This document shows positions 36,263-47,513 of a stretch of 64,000 nt of DNA, one piece after another. Location of the stretch: NCBI RefSeq assembly GCF_003573695.1, contig NC_039358.1, positions 97,712,117 through 97,776,116 on the forward strand, given 5' to 3'. Origin of the DNA: Papaver somniferum. Lineage: Eukaryota > Streptophyta > Magnoliopsida > Ranunculales > Papaveraceae. Under the pieces are notes generated by a model, which saw only the letters and a program-made list of their open reading frames with translations, was not told where the DNA came from and ran no database searches. Numbering within the stretch: position 1 is the first letter of the stretch; each line of letters opens with the position of its first letter. The position numbers and the translations under genes were made by a program.

Positions 36263-36942
36263 TTTATGGGGTAGGACTAGAGAGTTTAAAGCCCAACGAA
36301 AATGGGACTAAACACAAATTCCTACATCAATCAAGTACTCGTTTTGCAGGCATTCAAGCAAGACGATGATTGGCGACCTTGTCAAAAAAAGGAAAGGAAT
36401 TATTTTTTCGACTAATAATTCAATATATGACGAGTGCGAAGGCAAGACACCAGAAGGTTGCAGACGAACCTAAAATCTCATCAACCACGTCATATCGAAG
36501 ATGAACCGTACCGCAGATAAACTATTTGGAATATTAATAAACATGAACTACCAGCTTTACAGATAAAAAACCATCGTTACAATGAGAGTCATGTGTTCTC
36601 GCATCCCAACTCCGTTATCAAGGCATAATGCTACCACACGACTAGCTACATACCGAGCACAACATATCATCAATGATCTTGGGCATCTAACAATAACAAT
36701 TTGATGCGGAGATTTACCATCATGGACAAGTGTTCACGTAACAAGTGAATGACTCGATCCACAATTTCGTCTTTGCAATAAAGTGCATTAATATTAATAA
36801 TAACGTTTCAACCCATAAAATAAATCCAATTCAACATGTAACACCCCGAATTTCGTACCTGATTTTTACCCAAAATCCAAACTCGAAAATGCCACATATG
36901 CATCTGAGTCCAAGCTTGATTATGAAAATCTAAGTTCATAGG
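36263..36942. other. Spacer between element B and the Mutator-like element
   Basis: No ORF of note. TGTAACACCCCGAATTTCG at 36838 resembles the 5' end of a Gypsy or Cassandra LTR, but no matching LTR continuation was seen. Confidence 0.45.
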
Positions 36943-36951
36943 ATAAACAAA

Positions 36952-38554
36952 GGATTATTTAGTTTTTGGTACTTGCATTTTGTCCAACATTAGTGTTTGG
37001 TCCAACATTAGTCCAACTTAGGGTTTGGTACCTGAACTTCACATTGACCGTAGTTGACCATGTTAAGTTTAATTTTAATTTAATAAAATCATTTATTTTT
37101 CACCATTTTATCTAAGCCATTGATCTTAAGTACACGTGGATGATCACAAATAATCCTTATCATTATCTTTTCTCCCTCTTTCATCTTCTTTCTTTACCGA
37201 TTATTTTCTTCCTTCCATGCTTAAAAAGAAAAAGAAAAAATCCTTCTTCCTAACCGGTACCGTGGTTCTGATGGGTCTTCTCGGAAGTGCTTCTTCAGGT
37301 GCTCTAGACAAGAACAAATCGGGAGAAGATCTGGGTTGTTTGTTGAGTTAGAATGGCTGCTGTGAAGAAAATCAACAAAGAAGCAAGGGTACCATGGATG
37401 CAAGTGATTTGAAGGTTTCATTGTCACCGAAGAAACATGGCAGACGAGATTTCACTGCCGCTGTTTATGTCTAGGGAAAGTAGAAAATGATGAATTGTTT
37501 GCTCCTGTTTAATCTTAGAAAGCAAGGGACTGAATCGTATTTTTGATGGGTCATAAATGGGACCGAATCGTGAAAACTATGATGGATGAATGGTGTAAGA
37601 GATATGCGTTTGTCTTGAATGTATGATTAATTGCAGGGAAGGAGATTAAATAAGGTTAGGAGAACAAATCAAATTCATCTTTGCTCAACACTAGATCTTG
37701 CCCAAAAGTTGTTCGACAAAATGCCCAAAAAAATCTGCTTCACTCCTTTCTCAAGCATCAAATGAGATTGAAATTTGTGGAAATGGTTTACACCTTTTTA
37801 TTGATTTTGACATGTCTGTGTTGTTTAGTGGCTTCATGGTGTAATGGATGAATTTTGAATCTACTTATTTAATTGTGGAATAGAGGGCGGTAGAAGAGAA
37901 GTACGGAGCTGGGACTATTTTGCTAGCGACCATAGGATTACTGATATTAGTTAAGCCGGAGGCGGTAGGTGGAGCCGGAGGAATATTTCATTGTGATTTG
38001 TGACCATAGGATTAATGATATTAGTTAAGCCGTTGGATGTGAGGCCCTTTTCAGGGCTAAACTTGTAAATTCATTTTTATTTATTTTGCAAACGGTCCGC
38101 GAGTTATAACCCAGAGGTGTCACCATCCTTCCACAAAAAACCCATCAAAATAAAAGTAACACAAAAACCCCATCAAAACAAAATTAATACAAAAACTCCA
38201 AACTTAAATGTTGGTGTCATCAAATTTTATTTTGGTTTTATCATACAAAATAAAATTTGATGAAATCATCATTTAAATTTGGAGTTTTTGTATCAAGTTT
38301 TAAAAATTTGGGGGTTTTGTATCAATTTTGTTTACGATAGAGTTTTAACGGATCCCAACATTTGAGTGGGGTTTTTGTACCACAAGTTTGGTCACCTTGG
38401 GTTTTTATGACTAGTTTTGTTTTGCAAAATTAATTAAATTCGTGTCAGTCAACCACAGTCAACATGAAATCCAGGTACCAAACCCTAAGTTTGACAAATA
38501 TTAGACCAAACACTAATGTTGGACAAAATGTAAGTACCAAAAACTAAGTAACCC
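36952..38554. mobile_element. Mutator-like non-autonomous DNA transposon, 1.6 kb
   Basis: Terminal inverted repeats of ~110 bp: GGATTATTTAGTTTTTGG at the left end matches the reverse complement of the right end (GGGTTACTTAGTTTTTGG) and continues through GTCCAACATTAGTGTTTGG and GGGTTTGGTACCTG. The flanks ATAAACAAA (36943-36951) and ATAAATAAA (38555-38563) form a 9-bp TSD with one mismatch, the Mutator/MULE length. No transposase. The interior has GC-richer sequence near 37240-37440 (possible captured fragment), an internal direct repeat (ACCATAGGATTA.TGATATTAG near 37930 and 38003) and a nested hairpin MITE. Confidence 0.88.
38108..38403. mobile_element. Foldback (hairpin) MITE nested in the Mutator-like element
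   Basis: The two halves are near-complementary around ~38245. AAAATAAAATTTGATG on the right pairs with the left-half CATCAAATTTTATTTT, and the outer ends AACCCAGAGGTGTCACC and AACCCAAGGTGACC (minus) match. No coding capacity. Target duplication unclear. Confidence 0.65.
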
Positions 38555-38563
38555 ATAAATAAA

Positions 38564-39090
38564 TCAAATAATTTTATTTTATATCTTTCACTGTTTAACT
38601 TTTAGAGTAATCAACTTAAACTAATTTGACGCTATAGACCTCATTAAGGGTCCAGCGAGATTAATAAAAAAGCATGAGTTATTGCAAATAGTTCATCAAA
38701 CCATAATCCAAATAAAAATCAGTCATCCGGAACAAAACCAAGAATATTAAAGTTACCTTTACTAAAGAAATGACAAAGAATATCTCTTCAAAGATGAGCG
38801 TGCACCATGAGACAATGGGAGCTAAACAGTGATAAAGGAAAACTAGAAATACAATGGTATATCATCAAAATAATGAAGGAACTGTCAACTTTGTTTGTTT
38901 TTGTAGGAAATAACTCCGGGCGTAATACCTTCCCAACGAACGAAAAGAAACTCCATGACTACCATGTGTTGTGTATTTATGTATATCGTGGGATGCATGT
39001 GGCAGAAGTTTTATATTTTTAATTCTCTTGCAGAATGTAAAGTAAAACATGAATTTTATATTTCTAATGTTGGGTCAGTGACATATAAAA
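38564..39090. other. Spacer between Mutator-like element and Cassandra element
   Basis: AT-rich; the frame at 38807-39022 matches nothing I know. The precise start of the Cassandra 5' LTR lies somewhere at its right edge. Confidence 0.4.
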
Positions 39091-39197
39091 TTATGATAAT
39101 TCAATATTTTTCTGCGGCTAGGTAAAGCAAACGATTTTCGCCTTTGCAGAGAATCCACCATCAACAAGCATAATCGGTTCCAGGGTTAGAAAGAATT

Positions 39198-39256
39198 TCG
39201 CAGCTAAGCATGCTCGGGCGAGATTAATTTAGGAATGGGCGACCTCCTAGGAAGCT
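39198..39256 (+). other. 5S rRNA-like segment, left copy (Cassandra LTR)
   Basis: TCGCAGCTAAGCATGCTCGG and GGGCGACCTCCTAGGAAG correspond to the internal control region and 3' half of plant 5S rRNA (canonical CGCAGTTAAGCGTGCTTGGG and GGGTGACCTCCTGGGAAG). The 5' part of 5S and its ends are lost, so it is a pseudo-5S, not an rRNA gene. Confidence 0.85.
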
Positions 39257-39610
39257 GCTGCTGGATGACCGCATAAGTCTCATTGAAAACTGCACACTAC
39301 CGGATGAGTGCAGTGCGGTTAAGTTGGACAATATATGTGGAGGGTCGGGTCACTACACATAATATCAGAGCCGACGACGGACCTTCAGAGGGTGGAAAGG
39401 TGGATTGGATGGGTTGGGTCAGGTGCTTGTCTCGGCATAAAACGTTGAAGATCTGGGATATATATTCCGGATTCAAAGATGGCGCCAATTTAATTTGGTG
39501 GTATTATAATACCCCGACTCGGCAGGTAGGGATCTTCGAATGTAATGTAAATAACTTTTTGACATTTACTAGCGTTTTTTGCACAATTGACTCAAATGTT
39601 GGCAAAAAGC

Positions 39611-39670
39611 TCTGCAGTTAAGCGTGCTCGGGAGGGAGTACTCCGAGGATGAGTGACCTCTTGGGAAACT
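39611..39670 (+). other. 5S rRNA-like segment, right copy (Cassandra LTR)
   Basis: TCTGCAGTTAAGCGTGCTCG, then GAGGATGAGTGACCTCTTGG. Its A-box region is closer to genuine 5S than the left copy, while its C-box region is more altered. This is what independent decay of two LTRs would give. Confidence 0.85.
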
Positions 39671-39853
39671 GTTGTTCTATGACTGCAGTGGTATCCGTTG
39701 GAAACCCCACACTCTTGAATAACCGTAGTGACTAAGTGGGGACAATATCGGTGGAGGGTCGGGTCATTATACCATCACTTCTTAGTGCACTAGTTATTTT
39801 TATGTAGTATGTTTTATTTTAATTGATGCATTGAGATTTCTTGGGGCGCTAGT

Positions 39854-42263
39854 TGAAAAAGCGGGGGTCTAACAACACCACCCAATATTTCGCTTAGCAA
39901 TCTGTATGGACTAACTCCGAAACACTTTCTAGAGAATCAACTAGACAGTCAGACTCAATCTAGGTAAAAGTATCTTAAGGAGTTAATATCTCTCTCTTGT
40001 TTTGATTTACTCAAGCTAATAGAAATCAACGAGTCCTAATCAAACACAAGGAATAACTTGGACGTACCAAAGACCAATGTCCAAGGATCAATCAATGATA
40101 ATCAACAACCAAATGTTGGATTAATCTAATTGATGATCTAAACGCACAACCTGTATTATTTCAATTATAAAGATAAACAATATAATGCTGAAACAGAACT
40201 AACACAGATACCAAAATTTTTGTTAACGAGGAAACCGCAAATGCAGAAAAACCCCGGGACCTAGTCCAGATTGAATACACAATGTATTAAGCCGCTACAG
40301 ACACTAGCCTACTCCAAGCTAACTTCGGACTGGACTATAGTTGAACCCCAATCAGTCTCCCACTGATCCAAGGTACAGTTGTACTCCTACGCCTATGATC
40401 CCAGCAGGATACTGCGCACTTGATTCCCTTAGCTGATCTCACCCACAACTAAGATTTGCGACGACCCAAAATCACAGGCTTTAACAATAAACAAATCTGT
40501 CTCACACAGACAAGTCTATCAAAGGATCAATCTGTCTCCCACAGAAAAACCCTAAAGTTTTTGTTTCGTCTTTTGATTATAATCAAGGTGAACATGAACC
40601 AATTGATAATCCGGTCTTATATTCCCGAAGAACAACCTAGATTAATCAACCACCTCACAACAATCTTAATCGTATGGTAGCGAAACAAGATGTTGCGGAA
40701 TCACAAACAATGAGACAAAGATGTTTGTGATTACTTTTATATCTTTCCTATCAAAGAAATCAAACAATCTCAAGCCAATCAATATGATTGTACTGTTACG
40801 ATAGAAGATGCAAGATCAGATCACACAACTGCGATAAAAGTAGTATCGGTCTGGCTTCACAATCCCAATGAAGTCTTTAAGTCGTTAACCTGGTTTTAGA
40901 AGAAGAAAACCAAAGGTTAAAGGAGAATCGACTCTAGCACGCAAACTAGTATCACACGTAAGGTGTGGGGATTAGTTTTTGCAGAGTTGCTATATGTCCC
41001 CTTATATAGCATTTCAAATCATGGTTTTGCCTTAGTTACAAAGCAATCAGTATCCACCGTTAGATGAAAACCTGATTTAGATTCAAGCTAATATTTCTCA
41101 ACCGTTAGATCGAAAACTTAGCTTGTTATAAAAAAATGAACTGCACGCTTCTAGGTTTGTTAACCGTACCCAAACGTGTGCATTGTTGGTTCAACAATAG
41201 TTTAACCGAAAGGTTAACCATATGAGCATTTCATACCAACCATGTTCTTCTTCACCATAACTAGTTCAAATGACTCAATTGAACTAGTTAAGAGAGTTGT
41301 TCAATTACAAGGAAATCTTATGTAGCTACACAAAACACAATTGAAGCAAAGATGATTTGATTCACTCGAATCGGTTCATGAACTTTAATAGCCACGGTTT
41401 GCAAAAGCATTCCTTAGTCTTTTAAGATTAAGTTCAGAAATCATCTTTAGATATATAACCTTCTCAAGTTCGCAGACTAGGTTCGCGGACTTAAGACACC
41501 GGACAGAGTTTACAAACTCCAGAAGAAATTCTCGGGATGAGAACTTCGCCGGTTCACGGACTGGGTTCGCGGACTTGGATCACGCAAGTAGTTTGTCAAC
41601 TCCAGCAGAAATTCTCGGGTTTGAGAACTTCGGCAGTTCACGGACTGAGTTCGCGGACTTGGCACTTTCCATACTTCCAGTTCTCTTGATCAACAAAGTT
41701 AGAGAACTTCGGTTCAAGGTATCCAATGGTTATGTAATCTAAACTCTCATTCCAATCATTGAAACATTCTTAGAGGACGTTATACAGTTGTTACACCATT
41801 TCTCGTCAAAGAAATTTTCAAAGTGATTGAAACATTCATGACTTTCGTCACTAGGTAAAGATAAACTTGGTCGAAGCGAAAAGCTTACCAACACATATTT
41901 CGAGATATAGATAAGCGAGGTATACTCGGCTCGAAATACCAAATGTGTATAATCTAGTCTATATATATAGCATACGGCTTTTGTCTCAAAGAGTAGGAGA
42001 TATAATAGATAGACTTTTGAGTGACAGACAAGTTCAAGTGTCCACATACCTTTTTGTTGAGAAGTTCCACCGGTTCCTTGAGTAGATCTTCTACTTGTAT
42101 GATGAATCGCCATGAAGACCTTGAGATCAACTGCACTTACTATCCTAGTCCGAGACTTAGCTATAACAGACTAGAAATCAAGACTTATAGTTTTGATCAC
42201 TAACATTGACAAACATGCTTGATATAGCAACGCATGCGAGTTTGACCGAGCAGTGCTCTAACA
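39854..42263 (-). repeat. 3' LTR of element C
   Basis: 2410 bp, TG to CA on plus, beginning TGAAAAAGCGGGGGTC. It is colinear with the B LTR but with many substitutions and indels. The 31-bp palindrome is at 41259-41289, and GTTCGCGGACT repeats lie around 41470-41660. CCCTTATATAG (about 40990) is a minus-strand TATA candidate. The polypurine tract on the minus strand abuts 42264 (plus: ATCTCCCCCTTTGTC). Confidence 0.9.
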
Positions 42264-43155
42264 ATCTCCCCCTTTGTCAATTTTAGTGACAAAACTATCA
42301 ATACATATGGAATACAATAAAAAGATAATGAAACTTTAGTAGCTCCTATTCCACATGTCTAATCTTCAATATTCCTCGAAATCTTCGTCGCTTCCAAGTA
42401 CTCCAATGATCCCAAAGGTTGTAAGTTTAGTATCACCGTTGTTGAAGATCTGTAGCTATAATAATGAGAAAGCATCAGTCTCGATCATTGTTATACAGTG
42501 TCATAGTATTATTACACAGAATCAAAGTTCAATTGTATCACAACTTCAACAATAATACTATGGTGATATGTATCAGTCTCCCTTAGTCACTCTCCCTTAG
42601 GCAACTTCAATAATAATAATATTATTGTATCACAACTTCAACAATACTATGGTGATCAGTGTCAACTTCAACAATAATATTATCCGAAAACCATATGTAT
42701 TTATAGTGTGAACTACATATATATTTGTAGTGTGAACGACATATTAATTCTCCCCATTTTTGTCAATAAAATTGGCAAAGGTACAAGAACGGGATCATAA
42801 TGAAATTTTCATAAGAGACATTTCATGACTGAGAGAAAGAAACACACATCATCTTATTTAGATGCAATCATATAGCCGAAGCTAACAACATTCATCAAGG
42901 AGTTTAAAGATACAAGATAACCCCTCTAAAATTCCACAACCGCATACCCCTCAAGATATGACCATTAAACACAAGTTCAAAAGAACTCTCCCCCATTTGA
43001 TGTCATTCCCGAAAGAACAACAACGAGCGACCTTAATTTCAAGAGAAACGAAGGATTTTTGAAACACAAAAACTGAACTGAAGTAATCTACTGGAGTTTC
43101 AAACTCAATTTCCCAAAAGATATAGATAAGCATAGGGCAAGAGTTATAGAAATGC
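42264..43155 (-). other. 3' noncoding region of element C
   Basis: No ORF. It holds the family's conserved 3' region (minus-strand GGGGGAG-type tracts near 42265, 42755 and 42990), partly scrambled by short duplications around 42590-42720 (repeated ACTTCAACAATAATA). Contrast B and D, which have an extra ORF further upstream; C has pol instead. Confidence 0.7.
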
Positions 43156-46100
43156 TTAATGAACCAGAAAAACACCAATAGACTGCCGCAAGTGTTGAAA
43201 TGTAGCAGTGTCTAATGGTTTGGTAAGAATATCTGCCAATTGTTGTTCGGAAGGCACAAATTCCATGCTTATGATACCATTTTCATAGAGATCACGAATA
43301 AAATGGTACCTTATGTCAATGTGCTTTGTTCTTGAGTGCTCAACGGGATTCTCAGTGATTCGAATCGCGCTTGAGTTATCACAGAAGATCTTCATTATTC
43401 CAGTATCAACTCCATAATCAGCTAGCATATGTTTCGTCCATAGGAGTTGAGTACATCATGATCCAGCAGCAATGTATTTTGCTTCACATGTAGACAGGGA
43501 TTGAGAATTTTGCTTTTTGCTATGCCAAGCAACAAGATTCAGTCCTACATAGTAGAAACCCCCTGACGTACTTTTTTTGTCTTTTACACAACCTGCCCAA
43601 TCAGCATCGGAATAAGCAGACATATCAGTGTTAGTATTAAAAGTGTAAGACAACCCATACCCGACAGTGTGATTAATATATCGAATGATCCTCTTTGCCG
43701 CTGCAAGATGAGACTCCTTTGGATTTTCCTGAAACCTGGCACAACAACCAACACTGAAAGAAATATCAGTTCTAGTAGATGTAAGATACAAGAGGCTTCC
43801 AATTATAGATCGATACAACTTTTGATCTACTTTTGCTCATTTCTCATCTCTATGTAGTTTACCAGTAGTGGGCATAGGTGTCAATTTCGGAGAGCACTTA
43901 TCCAGACCGAACCTTGTCACAAGGTCACGAGCATACTTCTCTTGGGATAAGTAAATTCCATCCTTATGTTGTTGAATTTGTAATCCTAGAAAGAATTTTA
44001 ATTCACCAACATTGCTCATTCAAATTCCTTAGCAAGAGAGACTTGGAAGTCTTTTGCAAAAGTTTCAGAAGTTGATCCATAGATGATATCATCTACATAG
44101 ATTTGAGCAATAACAACATCTCTCCCACTCCATTTGGTAAACAAAGTTTTATCAGCTCCGCCTCTTGAAAAACCTTTTCTACTGAGAGAAGTGGTAAGTT
44201 TTTCAAACCAGACTCTAGGTGCTTGTTTTAACCCATACAATGCCTTCTTGAGTTTTAACACATGATCTGGGAATTCAGGGTTTTCAAATCCCTTAGGTTG
44301 AGCAACATAGACTTCTTCCTTTAAAATTCCGTTAAGGAATACGGATTTTATATCCATTTGGAACAGCTTAACCTTAAGAAAACAAGCATGAGCTAACAAA
44401 AGGCGAATGGACTCAAGACGTGCCATATGAGAAAAGGTCTCGTCAAAGTCGATTCCTTCAATCTGTGAATATCCTTGAGCGACAAGTCTAGCTTTGTTTC
44501 TGACAATCGTGCCAAATTCATCAGACTTATTCTTGAATATCCATTTAGTACCACCAATATTGATATTGGACGGGCAAGGTACAAGTTCCCACACATCTTG
44601 CCTTTGAAATTGATTTAACTCTTCATGCATTGCATTCACCCAAAAGGGGTCATTCAGAGCTTCATCAATATTCCTTGGTTCTACTTGTGAAAGATAACAA
44701 CCAAAATTGCATATATTTTGAAGTTGTCCTCTAGTTTTAGCTGTAGAATCTCTTCCTCCAATAATCTGTTTGGATCATGATTCCTCTGAACCCATAAATG
44801 TCGTGGAGGGACACGTTCTTGTTCATCAGGAATCCCTTGATCAGTACTCTTCTCCTCGTCACTAGAAATGTCAGGATCAGTAACAGTTGGGATGACTTCA
44901 AATGATTCTGGAATTTCTTTGACTTTCTCAATTGTCTCGGTAGGAGGCAATTCAACATGGGGTTTTTCGCGACGAAATTTACTAATGTCGTCAATGATAA
45001 CATTAGCAGATTTCATCATGACTTGAGTTCTGAGATTAAACACTCGAAAACCACGACTATCAGAAGCATAGCCAAGAAAGATACCTTCATCACTTTTGGT
45101 GTCGAATTTCCCTTTCTGTTCTCGATCTTTCAGAATATAACACTTACTTCCAAACACCCTAAGATAGTGTAGGTTGGGTTTCCTTCCATACCACAACTCA
45201 TAAGGAGTGTTAAGGGTTTTAGAGCGCAAATACACACGGTTGATCAAATAGCATGCTGTAAAAATAGCTTCTCCCCAAAATCTTAATGGTAAGTTTTTGT
45301 TATGGAGCATTACCCTAGCCATTTCCTGAATATTCCGATTCTTTCTTTCCGCAACTCCATTAGCTTGAGGAGTAATAGGTGGAGAGTATTGTTTAATGAT
45401 CCCCATTTCGTCACAAAATTCAAATACCTTGGTGTCTTTGGATTCAGTTCCATGATCGCTTCTAATTTTTTTTTAGTTTAGGACCTTGTTCGTTCTGGAT
45501 CCTTTTAACAATAATCTTGAATTCACCAATAGTTTCATTCTTATGAGATAAGAATGAAACCCAAGTGAATCCGGTGTAATCATCTACCATAACTAAAGCA
45601 TACCTCTTACCAGCAACAGTGGGTTGTTGAATTGGTCCGAAGAGAATCATATGAATTAAATCAAGTGGATCTTTAGTGAGAATATCTCGAGATGGTTTGT
45701 GGTGAACTTTCGTTTGCTTACCCTTTTGACAGGCACCACATACACCTTCAATCTTTTCATTGATTTTGGGAATGCCTCTAACAAGTTATTTGTTAATGAT
45801 CTTAGTTATAAGACGATAATTGATGTGACCAAAACGCTCATGCCAAAGATGTGTAGTCCACCTTAGTCAAATTGCAGCGATTGCTAAACTGAGTATCAAG
45901 TAGATAACAATTGTTTTTACCACGAGTTCCTTGAAAAATTACTTTTCCAGTTTTGTCAACAATGTCACATCCACTTGCATCGAAGACAACTCGATGGCCT
46001 TTGTCACAAATTTGACTAATAGAAAGAAGACTAGCAGTCATACCTTTTACGTATACTACATCATGGATTTCTGGAACACCGGGCAGTTTGATCGTTCCCT

Positions 46101-46626
46101 TCTTGCTAATGTATCAAAAACTCCCATCTCCAAACGTTACGGGACCTCCTTCATAGTCAATAGACGAAACGAACCATGTGAGATCACCTGTCATATGTCT
46201 ACTACATCCACTATCAAGAAACCATTGAAAAGGAGACGTAGATCTTAAAGCAAAAGCACCCATACTATTAGTACTTCTCTGTTTAGAGTTTCCTGATAGT
46301 CTTGTATGTCCTTTCAGAGTATCAAAATGTTGTTTAGTTTTCTTACAAAGATTACATGCAATATTCAGGCCACAACTTTGAATTTTGTCTGAGTGGTTCC
46401 TAGTCACATCAGTTTTTACATCAACAGGTTGTTGATTACTATCTAATTTACGACTATTCTTTAAATAGGAACAACTGGAGTTACTCAGATTCACCAAGGG
46501 ACTAGTACCAGATATCAAATCCTTAAGAATTGCAATTTTTGTAAAAAGACCAGAATTGATCCAGATTTGTTCATCCAACCCCTTTTGAAGAGTAACCAGT
46601 TTATCATATCTTTTTCTACGGTTGTT
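43156..46626 (-). pseudogene. pol: Copia pol of element C: protease, integrase, RT, RNase H (broken)
   Basis: Read on minus. Protease: WFLDSGCSRHMTGD (Asp near 46213). Integrase: an HHCC region (about 45850-45720) and a core where the first catalytic Asp of the usual HMDLFGP is replaced by Ile (HMILFGP, near 45642). The second Asp (RSDHGTE, near 45450) and the Glu (NGVAERKNR) remain. Reverse transcriptase: TKWIFKNK, ARLVAQGYSQ, FQMDIKSVFLNG, then YVDD at 44088-44099. RNase H: SDADWAGC, then KHIDIRYHFIRD and QQLADILTKPLD. Lesions: frameshifts near 46100, 45790, 45468 (T run), 44675 and 44020, a stop near 43815 and a TGA at 43453 for an expected Trp. A TAA at about 46627-46629 separates gag from pol, as in SIRE elements that use stop suppression. 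Confidence 0.92.
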
Positions 46627-46629
46627 TTA

Positions 46630-46700
46630 TAAACCTGGTGAAGCGTCAATTGAGACTTTGTACCACTTCTTTGCATACATAAGAAAAATACTCCTTCCAG
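46630..46700 (-). pseudogene. gag: Gag C-terminal stub of element C
   Basis: About 23 codons on minus (…AKKWYKVSIDASPGL, then the stop at 46627-46629) resemble the lysine/tryptophan tail that ends gag in element A (AQKWVLKKTNK). The rest of gag is missing, cut at the junction with the MITE. Confidence 0.5.
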
Positions 46701-46705
46701 CTTAG

Positions 46706-47426
46706 GCTTTGTTTGGTAATGCTGCAGTTTTTGTAAAAGCGCTTTTGTGTTGTGCTGTATAAGAAAAGCAGTTAAGTGTTTGGTAAACTGTATACTAAAA
46801 ACTAAAGCTGATTCAAAAAAATGATCAAGGTGTGTTTGATAAAATAAGGTTCACTTATCGAGTTGTAGTTGTAATAAATGAAAAAATCTTTTAATATGGT
46901 TTTAATATTTTATGGGATTTAAACCTAATTAGACATTTATATATATTTTGAGTAACTATTTTTTATCATAGATATAATTTGGGATAAAAACATTATACTA
47001 AAATCAAATATTTATTTAATATTGGCTCTTGTTTTATTTTCCTAATTGAAATGATATATAAAATATAATTTGAATATATAAATAATAATCTTTAACGAAT
47101 GTGACATAGATCTAAAATAATAATTTTAAAGAATATGATATGGAGAGTAAGAAATTGATTATCAAAGATTTAAGGGCAGTTTTGGTCATTTATATAATAT
47201 AGTAGGGATATAAGAGAAAATCATGTATTAAAATAAGGTGGGACTATGCTTTTACAGCTTTTAAAAACTCTTCTCCCCAGCTTTTAAAAATCGGAGAATA
47301 TTGGAAGTGCTTTGGGTTAAAAGCACTTTGAAAATATTTTACCAAACATTAATATGAAAAAAATTACTATATATATATATTTTTTGAAAGCACATTATGA
47401 AAGAAAAAAACATTGCCAAACCCATT
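46706..47426. mobile_element. MITE-like insertion (hAT-type ends), ~720 bp
   Basis: Ends GCTTTGTTTGGTAATGCT and, on minus, AATGGGTTTGGCAATGTT are imperfect inverted repeats sharing TTTGG.AATG. Subterminal AAAAGC/GCTTTT repeats are scattered through it (GTAAAAGCGCTTTTG near 46735; TTTTACAGCTTTTAAAA, AAAGCACTTTG near 47250-47330). It is flanked by CTTAG at 46701-46705 and 47427-47431, a possible 5-bp duplication. The TTTGGTAATG ends are common in plant hAT-type MITEs, but those make 8-bp duplications, so the superfamily is uncertain. Confidence 0.6.
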
Positions 47427-47513
47427 CTTAGGAAAATCAGTATCTAAAATCGCAAGAACTTGTGATCCATGATGAAAAGCGTCGAATTCGTGAATGCTAG
47501 TATTTTTATTTTT

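Larger units (their letters stand above)
39090..39771 (+). mobile_element. Cassandra TRIM retrotransposon with 5S rRNA-derived LTRs
   Basis: Two copies of a 5S rRNA-like segment sit ~410 bp apart, each followed by GTGG.G.ACAATAT...GGAGGGTCGGGTCA. The right copy lies in an LTR running from about 39505 (TATAATACCCCGAC, cf. TGTAACACCCCGAC) to 39771 (267 bp). The left LTR ends at 39357 (CACTACA), followed by ATATCAGAGCC, a degraded Met primer-binding site. There is no coding sequence in the ~150-bp interior. This matches the Cassandra family. The left boundary (~39090) is estimated from LTR length; no TSD was found, and the copies are well diverged, so the element is old. Confidence 0.85.
39854..46700 (-). 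mobile_element. Element C: truncated SIRE-like Copia element with pol
   Basis: A minus-strand element with a 3' LTR at 39854-42263, 3' noncoding DNA at 42264-43155, and a pol running from 46626 back to 43156 in Copia order (protease, integrase, reverse transcriptase, RNase H). The last part of gag lies just upstream. Gag body, primer-binding site and 5' LTR are gone; homology stops near 46700, where a MITE-like insertion begins. The left flank is CTAGT (39849-39853), with no partner duplication because the other end is missing. This is the only member of the A-D group in the window that has pol. Confidence 0.88.

Noticed and set aside
36838..36860. Start of another Gypsy or Cassandra LTR (TGTAACACCCCG)
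   Set aside because: No matching LTR body, second copy or primer-binding site follows; the match is too short to call.
39198..39670. Functional 5S rRNA genes
   Set aside because: Only the internal and 3' half is present, twice, within paired LTR-like repeats followed by a degraded Met primer-binding site. This is a Cassandra TRIM.
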